From Sphingomonas sp. (lineage in GTDB: Bacteria; Pseudomonadota; Alphaproteobacteria; Sphingomonadales; Sphingomonadaceae), in assembly GCA_019247755.1 (NCBI GenBank), contig JAFBAM010000259.1:1-6437 (forward strand): DNA of 6,437 nucleotides, written 5' to 3'. The notes under the pieces were generated by a model that made no database searches, was not told where the DNA came from, and worked only from the letters and a program-made list of their open reading frames with translations. The position numbers were made by a program, and so were the translations under genes. Positions 1 to 4,803 of the stretch are shown piece by piece; the stretch's first letter is position 1; each line of letters begins with the position of its first letter.

Positions 1-262
1 GGTCGATCGTCATGCCCGACACGCCGACGGGGCAGCCGGCGCGCAGCGCGACCTGGCGTCCGATATTGCCGAACTGCGTGCCCTGCGTCAGCACCGCGCC
101 CCACACGACGTCGTCGACTTCACCCGCGTCAATGCCGGCACGTTCGATCGCCGGCTTCAGCGAGAAGCTGCCGAGCGTCGGTCCCGGCGTCGCGTTGAAG
201 CCACCCTTGTAAGCGCGCCCGATCGGGGTCCGGGCAGTCGAAACGATCACGGCGTCACGCAT
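1..262 (-). CDS. Acetyl-CoA C-acyltransferase (thiolase), N-terminal part
   Basis: N-terminal 87 residues of a thiolase, which condenses or cleaves acyl-CoA thioesters (beta-oxidation or acetoacetyl-CoA formation) in the cytoplasm. The protein starts MRDAVIVSTARTPIGRAYKG, the classic thiolase opening. It continues with a 'LTQGTQFGNIGRQVALRAG' block (residues 58-76) typical of the nucleotide-loop/core fold. The window ends at residue 87 (GMTID), just before the position where the family has its acylated Cys (C-S/A-S-G), so catalytic residues cannot be checked. The ATG at 262-260 is preceded by a strong GAGGAGA ribosome site that overlaps the stop codon of the MaoC gene 10 bp upstream, so the two are almost certainly co-transcribed and translationally coupled. 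Whether it is degradative (FadA-like) or biosynthetic (PhaA/AtoB-like) cannot be decided from this fragment. Confidence 0.93.
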   Translation of the reverse strand, partial: MRDAVIVSTARTPIGRAYKGGFNATPGPTLGSFSLKPAIERAGIDAGEVDDVVWGAVLTQGTQFGNIGRQVALRAGCPVGVSGMTID

Positions 263-267
263 CAAAG

Positions 268-274
268 TCTCCTC
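268..274 (-). promoter_or_regulatory. Ribosome binding site of the thiolase gene
   Basis: On the minus strand the bases read GAGGAGA, five bases before the thiolase ATG. It is the clearest Shine-Dalgarno sequence in the window. It overlaps the TGA of the MaoC gene (275-273), so ribosomes finishing MaoC sit directly on it. Confidence 0.75.
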
Positions 275-728
275 AAATGAACAACAGCCCGAGCCAGGCG
301 GCGGTCAGCGCGGGCTTTTCCTCGCCTTCGATCTCCACCGTGACGGTATAGCGGAACAGCAATTGCCCCGGCGCTTTCTCCTCGACCGAGTCAAGAGTGA
401 AGCGGCCGCGGATGCGCTTGCCCGACCTTACGGGCGCCAGGAACCGGACCCGGTCGAGACCGTAATTGAGCGCCATCTTCACGCCGGACGGGTAGAGGAA
501 GACTTCGGCGCCCATGCGCGACAGCAGGGATAGCGACAGGAAGCCGTGCGCGATCGTGCCGCCGAATGGTGTTTTCGCGGCGGCTTTCGCATCGACGTGG
601 ATATATTGCTGGTCTTCGGTCGCCTCGGCGAAAGTGTCGATCCGGGCCTGGTCGACAGTCAGCCAGGAGGAAGTACCGATTTCCTCGCCGACTCTGGCAC
701 GGATTTCCTCAAGGCTGGCGAGCGGCAT
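273..728 (-). CDS. MaoC-like (R)-specific enoyl-CoA hydratase / dehydratase
   Basis: A 151-aa single hot-dog-fold protein of the MaoC/NodN hydratase family, which typically adds water to trans-2-enoyl-CoA to give (R)-3-hydroxyacyl-CoA. The hydratase-2 signature is visible: ATEDQQYIHVD, with the presumed catalytic Asp39 and His44 five residues apart, as in PhaJ-type enzymes. It is followed by FGGTIAHGFLSLSLL (residues 55-69), the usual glycine-rich segment after the active site. The length matches single-domain family members. The ATG at 728-726 has no good Shine-Dalgarno sequence, and a 24-bp dyad begins five bases upstream, possibly affecting transcription or translation. Pairing with a thiolase 10 bp downstream points to fatty-acid or acyl-CoA turnover. 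The substrate chain length cannot be inferred. Confidence 0.93.
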   Translation of the reverse strand: MPLASLEEIRARVGEEIGTSSWLTVDQARIDTFAEATEDQQYIHVDAKAAAKTPFGGTIAHGFLSLSLLSRMGAEVFLYPSGVKMALNYGLDRVRFLAPVRSGKRIRGRFTLDSVEEKAPGQLLFRYTVTVEIEGEEKPALTAAWLGLLFI

Positions 729-733
729 GGTCG

Positions 734-757
734 CTTATTTGCAGCCGTGTGAATAAG
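734..757. promoter_or_regulatory. 24-bp dyad upstream of the MaoC-thiolase operon
   Basis: The arms CTTATTTGCA and TGTGAATAAG flank a 4-base centre (GCCG). Eight of ten arm positions are Watson-Crick complementary and the other two are G-T pairs on the plus-strand reading. The dyad fills most of the 35-bp gap between the MscS stop and the MaoC start, and its AT-rich arms stand out from the GC-rich surroundings. It could be an operator for a TetR/GntR-type acyl-CoA regulator, or overlap a -10 element of a MaoC promoter. It is a poor terminator candidate, because the stem is AT-rich and no T-run follows on the minus strand, where the G-T pairs become mismatches. The structure is seen; its role is inferred. 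Confidence 0.4.
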
Positions 758-763
758 ACGCAA

Positions 764-1810
764 TCAGAAAGGCGCCAGCGGCGGCGAGACGTCGGACGCC
801 CGAAGAATCTGAATCTTTTCCGCGCGGAGCTTGGCAATGAAGTCGAGCAGCACCGCCGAGCGATTCTCGGCGCTCCGGTTATTGTCCAGCGCCTTGTCGT
901 CATAGACGAGCTCGAACGCGATCGCGCCCGAGCCGACACCGTTCGCGACGCAGCGCACAAGCTTGCAGCTGTCACGCTCTTCAACTGCCGCGGACGCGAT
1001 TTCCGGGATTCGGGCCAGCTTGGCCGCCGGCGTATCGATCCCGACCGCGACGTACAGCGTCATCCGCCGCGCTTTTGCCGCCGCCATGTTATGGATCTCG
1101 CGCTCCAGCAGCTTGGTGTTGGCCATCACCAGCTGCTCGCCGGTCAGCGAGCGAAGCCGCGTGGTCTTGAGGCCGATGCGTTCGACCACGCCGGTACTCT
1201 GGTCGTAGCGGATCGTGTCGCCCTTCTTGAAGGGCTTGTCGAAGAGGATGGCGAGGGCGGCGAACAGGTCGGAGAAGATTCCTTGCGCTGCGAGGCCGAT
1301 TGCGATGCCGCCAATGCCAAGGCCGGCGACCAACGCCGTCACGTTCACGCCGAGATTGTCGAGAATCAGGATTCCGGCGATCGCGAATAAGGTGACGCTG
1401 ACCAGCACGCGGATGATCGCCATCGCATTGGCGAGCGCTCCAGACCCATTCTCCTCGGCGACCCGGCGGCCGATCACGCCCAGGGTCAGTTCCCGCACCC
1501 AGACCGCGCCCTGAAGCGCGAAGGCGATGATGAAGCCGATATCGATCAGGCGTGCAGCCTTGTGCGGCAGCTCGGCATAGTTGGAGACCACGTCCGCCGC
1601 GGCGAGGATCATGAAGGCGAGGCTGGTCTTCGCCAACACCCGGCCGATCACGGTCCGCCAGCTCATCCCGTCCGGGTCACGCCTGACAGTGCGTTCGCCC
1701 AAGGTTCGAAGCAGGAGCATCAGGGCGACGAGCCCGGCGCCGACCGCAAGGCCGATCATCAGCCCGTCGCGGTTGGCCTCCAGCCAGCCAGATAAATGCT
1801 CAACCCCCAT
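764..1810 (-). CDS. MscS-family mechanosensitive ion channel
   Basis: A 348-aa small-conductance mechanosensitive channel that releases solutes on hypo-osmotic shock through the inner membrane. Hydrophobic segments lie at about residues 17-36, 57-77, 86-107 and 130-152. The pore helix follows: ALVAGLGIGGIAIGLAAQ (159-176), rich in Gly/Ala as in MscS TM3. Next come the family motif ILFDKPFKKGD (188-198) and the beta-domain stretch GVVERIGLKTTRLRSLTGEQ. The extra N-terminal helices make it a five-helix type rather than E. coli MscS itself. I chose the ATG at 1810. The frame stays open to a TTG at 1846 directly abutting the topoisomerase stop, but no Shine-Dalgarno supports that start, and the 12 added residues are not hydrophobic. 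It lies 32 bp downstream of the topoisomerase gene on the same strand and is probably co-transcribed with it. Confidence 0.93.
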   Translation of the reverse strand: MGVEHLSGWLEANRDGLMIGLAVGAGLVALMLLLRTLGERTVRRDPDGMSWRTVIGRVLAKTSLAFMILAAADVVSNYAELPHKAARLIDIGFIIAFALQGAVWVRELTLGVIGRRVAEENGSGALANAMAIIRVLVSVTLFAIAGILILDNLGVNVTALVAGLGIGGIAIGLAAQGIFSDLFAALAILFDKPFKKGDTIRYDQSTGVVERIGLKTTRLRSLTGEQLVMANTKLLEREIHNMAAAKARRMTLYVAVGIDTPAAKLARIPEIASAAVEERDSCKLVRCVANGVGSGAIAFELVYDDKALDNNRSAENRSAVLLDFIAKLRAEKIQILRASDVSPPLAPF

Positions 1811-1842
1811 GGCCGCCGTCTTGGCTTTGAGCGGGGCAGCAA

Positions 1843-2973
1843 TCAAGCGGAGGCTTGGGCCCGCTCTGTCGCCGGCCTGACGGCGGCAGGCCCTTTCGTT
1901 CCAGCAGCTTTCACCGCCGCATCTGCGGCCTTCTCTATGTCCTTCGCATTCTTCGGGCGGCGTTTCTTGCCGGCGAGAAAGTCGAGCAGTCCGACCTCAG
2001 CCGATGAGAGGTATTTCCGTCCACGCGGCCGTTCCATCCCGCCAAGCGGGTCGCGCGGCCGCTCGCGAGCCGCGTCGATCAGCTTGGGATGGACGTAGGA
2101 TTTGCGGCTGATAGCGGGCGTATTCCCCAATGCCTCGGCGACCGGCTCGAGCACCGTTTTCAGGCTGATCTTTGCCTTCTCATTCTCGATCGCGATCAGC
2201 ATCTGGTCGAAAGCGATGACGCTGGCGCCCCAGGTGCGGAAGTTCTTGGCCGTGAAATCGCCGCCGCTCGCTTCGCGGATATAATCGTTCACGTCCGCCG
2301 ACGTGACCGGGCAGGCATCGCCTTCGTCGCCGATATACTGGAACAGGTGCTGGCCGGGCAGGTCGTCGCATTTGGCGACGATGCGCTTGAGGCTGGAATC
2401 GGTGATCGGAACCTCGTGTAAGATCCCGTGCTTGCCGGTGAAGCGCATCAGCAGCTTGTTGCCTCGCCGCTTCACATGCCGCGAGCGCAAGGTGGTGGCG
2501 CCGTAGCTTTTGTTTTGCCGCGCATATTGCTCGTTGCCGACGCGCAGATATTCGGTGTCGAGCAGGCGGACGACGGCAGCGAGGACGGCGTCGCGGCTGA
2601 GCGGCGGTTTCTTGAGGTCGGCGGCCACCTTCTTCCGCAGCTTGGGCAGCGCAGCGCCGAACTCGAGCGTGCCCGTGTACTTCTTCTTGTCGCGCCGGGC
2701 GCGGAAGTCGTGATGGTAGCGGTATTGCTTGCGGCCGCGGGCATCGACGCCAGTCGCCTGCAGGTGCCCGTTGGCGTCCTTGCAGAACCACGCCTGCTCG
2801 TAGGCCGGTGGCAAGGCGATGGCGTTGAGGCGATCGATCTCCTCGCGATCGGTGACGCGCTTTCCGTCAGCATCGAAATATTGCCAGTAACGGCCGTGCC
2901 GCCGGCGCGTGTAGCCCGGCTCGCCGTCGCTGCTGTGCCTCAGTCTGGCTCCATTGCGCTTCTCTTCGCTCAT
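1843..2973 (-). CDS. DNA topoisomerase IB (poxvirus/Deinococcus type)
   Basis: A 376-aa type IB topoisomerase, which relaxes supercoils by nicking one strand through a 3'-phosphotyrosyl link. The N-terminal domain contains RYWQYFDADGKRV and ALPPAYEQAWFC (typical beta-rich TopIB start). The catalytic domain shows Arg144 (EYLRVGNE), Lys181 (FTGKHG), Arg246 (NFRTWGAS), Asn284 and Tyr293 (LGNTPAISRKSYVHP). Asn replaces the usual His, as I recall for Deinococcus radiodurans TopIB, and the spacing of nine to the Tyr is kept. After about residue 335 there is a basic Lys/Ala-rich tail of about 40 residues (GKKRRPKNAK...), longer than the compact family core. The ATG at 2973 was preferred: an upstream ATG at 3051 would overlap the divergent PfpI gene by 41 bp and add unrelated residues. 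No Shine-Dalgarno precedes it, so it may have a very short leader. Confidence 0.94.
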   Translation of the reverse strand: MSEEKRNGARLRHSSDGEPGYTRRRHGRYWQYFDADGKRVTDREEIDRLNAIALPPAYEQAWFCKDANGHLQATGVDARGRKQYRYHHDFRARRDKKKYTGTLEFGAALPKLRKKVAADLKKPPLSRDAVLAAVVRLLDTEYLRVGNEQYARQNKSYGATTLRSRHVKRRGNKLLMRFTGKHGILHEVPITDSSLKRIVAKCDDLPGQHLFQYIGDEGDACPVTSADVNDYIREASGGDFTAKNFRTWGASVIAFDQMLIAIENEKAKISLKTVLEPVAEALGNTPAISRKSYVHPKLIDAARERPRDPLGGMERPRGRKYLSSAEVGLLDFLAGKKRRPKNAKDIEKAADAAVKAAGTKGPAAVRPATERAQASA

Positions 2974-2984
2974 CGAGGCGAATA

Positions 2985-3009
2985 AGCGAGCGCCAGGGAA
3001 GGTTGTTCC
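2985..3009 (-). promoter_or_regulatory. Possible EcfG-type (general stress) promoter for the topoisomerase gene
   Basis: On the minus strand GGAAC (3009-3005) is followed after 16 bases by CGCT (2988-2985). The alphaproteobacterial general-stress sigma factor EcfG recognises GGAAC-N16/17-CGTT, so there is one mismatch in the -10 part. The -10 part ends 11 bases before the ATG at 2973, which would give a leader of only a few bases and fits the missing Shine-Dalgarno. It sits in the 37-bp gap shared with the divergent PfpI gene. A chance match is possible. Confidence 0.3.
2995..3002 (+). promoter_or_regulatory. Ribosome binding site that fixes the PfpI start
   Basis: AGGGAAGG ends eight bases before the ATG at 3011. 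It supports this start over an earlier alternative start codon at 2954 in the same frame, which would lie inside the divergent topoisomerase gene. Confidence 0.6.
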
Positions 3010-3010
3010 G

Positions 3011-3592
3011 ATGCCGGAAATATCTCGATCGAGAGTGCTGATCGTCGCCACTGACGGTTTCGAGGAATGGGAGCTGTTCGGCCCGCGCGAGATTCTTCAG
3101 AAGGGCGGCGCCGAGGTCCTGCTGGCGTCGCTGAACCGCCAGCCGATCCAGGCCACCGTCCACGACGATCCTGGCAAGACGATCCGGCCCGACCTCACCA
3201 TCGAGGAGGTCAATCCGGACAATTTCGATGCGCTGATTTTGCCCGGCGGCGTCCGCAATCCGGACCAGCTCCGGATGCACGGCAACGTCATCGAGCTGAT
3301 CAAGGCCTTCGATCGTCAGGGAAAGCCGATCGCGGCCATCTGCCATGGCCCCTGGTTGCTGGTCGAAGCCGATCTACTGCGCGGGCGGACGGCGACGAGC
3401 TGGCCCTCGATCCGCACCGATCTTCGGAATGCCGGCGCGGACGTCGTCGACCGGGCCGCGGTGACGGACGGGAATCTGGTCACCAGCCGCAATCCGGACG
3501 ACGTCGAAGCCTTCACTTCGGCGCTCATCGACCTCATCGTTGAACTTCCGGAAGTTCGCCAAGTTCGCGATCCGAGCGAGCTTCCCGCCTAA
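3011..3592 (+). CDS. DJ-1/PfpI-family protein (protease/deglycase-like)
   Basis: A 193-aa protein of the DJ-1/PfpI superfamily, close in layout to PfpI and E. coli YhbO/YajL-type stress proteins. It has the N-terminal strand VLIVATDGFEEWE with Glu18 at the position of the PfpI active-site Glu, the DALILPGGVRNPDQLR block (residues 73-88), and the nucleophile elbow AICHGPWLL with Cys111-His112. It ends with TSWPSIRTDL and VTSRNPDDVEAF, where family members close the fold. All expected active residues are present, so it should be functional. Reported activities of the family include peptidase, glyoxalase and protein deglycase, and the exact one cannot be read here. It is divergent from TopIB with only 37 bp between the start codons, suggesting shared control, and is followed after 36 bp by a membrane protein gene on the same strand. 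Confidence 0.93.
   Translation: MPEISRSRVLIVATDGFEEWELFGPREILQKGGAEVLLASLNRQPIQATVHDDPGKTIRPDLTIEEVNPDNFDALILPGGVRNPDQLRMHGNVIELIKAFDRQGKPIAAICHGPWLLVEADLLRGRTATSWPSIRTDLRNAGADVVDRAAVTDGNLVTSRNPDDVEAFTSALIDLIVELPEVRQVRDPSELPA
3542..3557. repeat. Perfect 16-bp palindrome in the 3' end of the PfpI gene
   Basis: GAACTTCCGGAAGTTC is fully self-complementary. Its right half overlaps a tandem 9-mer (AAGTTCGCC then AAGTTCGCG, 3552-3569). It encodes the C-terminal ELPEV residues and lies about 70 bp upstream of the next gene's ATG. It could be an intragenic protein-binding site for that gene or simply codon coincidence. Confidence 0.55.
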
Positions 3593-3628
3593 CCGACTAT
3601 CAACCTATTTGGCCTATCTGCCTGCCCC

Positions 3629-4195
3629 ATGGACGCGGGCCAGATCGATAGAATCGAAACCGGCGCGGACCGCCTTGCTTCGATCCTCTTCGGGGCGGCG
3701 GCCGGCTATGCTGCTTACGCGGGCCTCCGTCCCTTGGTGTCGCTGCCCGAGCTTGCCGTCTGCGCCGCCGCCGCCGCGATCGCCGCCCATCTGCTGTGCA
3801 GCCGAGGCCTTAAGGCCTTCGCCAGTCGCGGCCCCCGGTTCAAAGTCCGGGCCTTCGATCTCCGCGAAATCGACGAATTGGAGCCGGTTGACGAGCTACT
3901 GTTGACCGAGCGCGTCGCCGACGAACTGGCCTTGACCGATGAGGATCGGCTCCAGGCATCCGAAGAGCTGGTGCCGGAAGAAGAGGACAACCTCCTTGTG
4001 CTCGATGACGTGCTTGCCGAAATCGGACCGGAGTCCCGCGTCGTCCGCCTCTTCGATCGCAAGGCGATGCCGACCGCGGGCCAGCTGAAGACGAAGATCG
4101 ACGATCATCTCCGGCAAGGCTCGGCAGCTGCGCAACCCGACGCGTCGCAGGCCCTGTCAGATGCGCTTGCCGAGCTTCGCAGGTCGCTTCGCTAA
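3629..4195 (+). CDS. Hypothetical membrane-anchored acidic protein
   Basis: A 188-aa protein I do not recognise. Two hydrophobic segments near the N-terminus (about 17-34 and 39-57, the second Ala-rich) probably form a membrane hairpin. A basic stretch follows (RGLKAFASRGPRFKVR, 59-74), which by the positive-inside rule puts the rest in the cytoplasm. Residues 77-130 are strongly acidic and Leu-rich (FDLREIDELEPVDELLL..., VPEEEDNLLVLDDVLAEIG), then SRVVRLFDRKAMPTAG and a probable C-terminal helix (SDALAELRRSLR). The soluble part could be a protein-interaction domain. It starts 36 bp after the PfpI stop without a Shine-Dalgarno sequence, so it may be read from its own near-leaderless promoter. 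Its TAA overlaps the stop of the convergent gene by four bases. Confidence 0.85.
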   Translation: MDAGQIDRIETGADRLASILFGAAAGYAAYAGLRPLVSLPELAVCAAAAAIAAHLLCSRGLKAFASRGPRFKVRAFDLREIDELEPVDELLLTERVADELALTDEDRLQASEELVPEEEDNLLVLDDVLAEIGPESRVVRLFDRKAMPTAGQLKTKIDDHLRQGSAAAQPDASQALSDALAELRRSLR

Positions 4196-4527
4196 TCGGC
4201 TGCGATCGTCAGCGCTTCGATCTTCACCGTCGTCGATCCGTCAAGCGCGAGCGCCGGACCTTCTGCCACTCGAATATCGGCGACGATCACGCCGGGAATA
4301 GCGAACTCCGCATCCTCGAGCCGGTCGCACATGCGGTCGACGATTTCGCGCGAATTGGGTCCGGGGACACGAAGCTCGATCTCGTGCCGCTCGCCGTCGA
4401 AGGTCAGGGACTGCCAGTCGGTAGATCGGATATCGCTAAGCAAAATCCTATCGCGCGGCGCGCGCGATCTTGCGATCAAGGCGCGAAGCAGTGCGGACGC
4501 CCACGTCGACATCGGAATGCGGTTCAT
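4192..4527 (-). CDS. Hypothetical protein, second gene of the operon divergent from the S24 regulator
   Basis: A 111-aa protein that I cannot assign. It starts with a possible amphipathic helix (MSTWASALLRALIARSRA), then a basic DR-rich segment. Next comes a compact region that looks alternately beta and alpha: HEIELRVPG, a helix NSREIVDRMCDRLEDAEF, then GVIVADIRVAEG and TVKIEALTI. The pattern resembles a small ferredoxin-like or ACT-like sandwich, but this is only a visual impression. There is no signal peptide or clear membrane helix. Its ATG overlaps the stop of the upstream 58-aa gene as ATGA, the hallmark of translational coupling, so it is probably co-regulated with it. Its stop overlaps that of the convergent membrane-protein gene. 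Confidence 0.82.
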   Translation of the reverse strand: MNRIPMSTWASALLRALIARSRAPRDRILLSDIRSTDWQSLTFDGERHEIELRVPGPNSREIVDRMCDRLEDAEFAIPGVIVADIRVAEGPALALDGSTTVKIEALTIAAD

Positions 4528-4700
4528 TGCGCCACCGCCTCAATATAGGCGCGCACGCGCTCCTCCGTTTGCGGCCGCGGGTCGCGGCCGTTGCGCAAAT
4601 CGAAGACAAATCGCGGATCGCCAACGGCATCCCGCCCAAAACGGGTGGGGGCAGTTTCACTTCGGCGCAGAAATTTTTCGACATCCCTAAGCAGATTCAC
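4524..4700 (-). CDS. Small HTH-like protein (58 aa, GTG start), divergent from the S24 regulator
   Basis: A short gene with a GTG start that a length cut-off of 60 residues would miss. The product begins VNLLRDVEKFLRRSETAPTR (Met at initiation) and continues FGRDAVGDPRFVFDLRNGRD, ending ERVRAYIEAVAQ. The layout, a leading helix, T-x-FG-x-x-A, DPxFVxDLRxGRxPR and a closing helix, looks like a compact Cro/XRE-type helix-turn-helix with recognition helix around DPRFVFDLR. I have an impression of similar small proteins in sphingomonads, unverified. An AAGGGA ribosome site lies eight bases before the GTG. The TGA overlaps the ATG of the next gene (ATGA). A different 78-aa frame over the same bases (4448-4684) would overlap the 111-aa gene substantially and shows no domain pattern. 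The DNA-binding role is inferred. Confidence 0.78.
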   Translation of the reverse strand: MNLLRDVEKFLRRSETAPTRFGRDAVGDPRFVFDLRNGRDPRPQTEERVRAYIEAVAQ

Positions 4701-4708
4701 AGGTCGTT

Positions 4709-4714
4709 TCCCTT
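4709..4714 (-). promoter_or_regulatory. Ribosome binding site of the 58-aa gene
   Basis: The minus strand reads AAGGGA, eight bases upstream of the GTG at 4700. It is the main evidence that the GTG is the true start of this short gene. Confidence 0.55.
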
Positions 4715-4746
4715 AAAGCCTCATTTCGACTCGGCTGCCCATTAAC

Positions 4747-4796
4747 TTCCAACGCAATTCCTACTTGTCTAGGGAGTTTCCTATCACTACTAAGAA
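4747..4796. promoter_or_regulatory. Candidate operator array between the S24 regulator and the HTH-like gene
   Basis: The intergenic region (4701-4803) is AT-richer than its flanks and holds repeated half-sites: TTCCAA at 4747, TTCCTA at 4758 and TTCCTA at 4778. The first two are 11 bp apart and the last two 20 bp apart, so they lie roughly on one face of the helix. TTCCTA (4758-4763) pairs with TAGGGA (4770-4775) as a dyad with 6-bp spacer. The next TTCCTA (4778-4783) pairs with TAAGAA (4791-4796), with one mismatch. Self-regulation by such sites is usual for S24/CI-type regulators. That these are the sites is inferred. Confidence 0.35.
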
Positions 4797-4798
4797 GG
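4793..4798 (+). promoter_or_regulatory. Ribosome binding site that fixes the S24 regulator start
   Basis: AGAAGG lies five bases before the ATG at 4804. It favours that start over the TTG at 4765, which has no ribosome site and would extend the protein with 13 residues across the candidate operator. Confidence 0.6.
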
Positions 4799-4803
4799 CA
4801 TTA

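Noticed and set aside
566..1390. Long plus-strand open frame opposite MaoC and MscS
   Set aside because: Its product is Arg-rich without domain character; it is the antisense of two well-supported genes in GC-rich DNA.
1693..1707. GTTC-N7-GTTC, an exact alphaproteobacterial LexA (SOS) box
   Set aside because: It lies inside the MscS coding sequence with no gene start suitably placed downstream; one such match in a window of this size is unsurprising.
1898..1902. A second GGAAC (minus strand) upstream of MscS that could be an EcfG -35 element
   Set aside because: The best -10 partner is CGTC at a spacing of 15, wrong in both sequence and distance.
2428..2985. Plus-strand open frame opposite the topoisomerase gene
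   Set aside because: Antisense shadow of a gene with all catalytic residues; no ribosome site or recognisable domain.
4448..4684. 78-aa minus-strand frame competing with the 58-aa gene
   Set aside because: It overlaps the 111-aa gene by about 80 bp, lacks a ribosome site and domain pattern, while the 58-aa frame has both a ribosome site and ATGA coupling.
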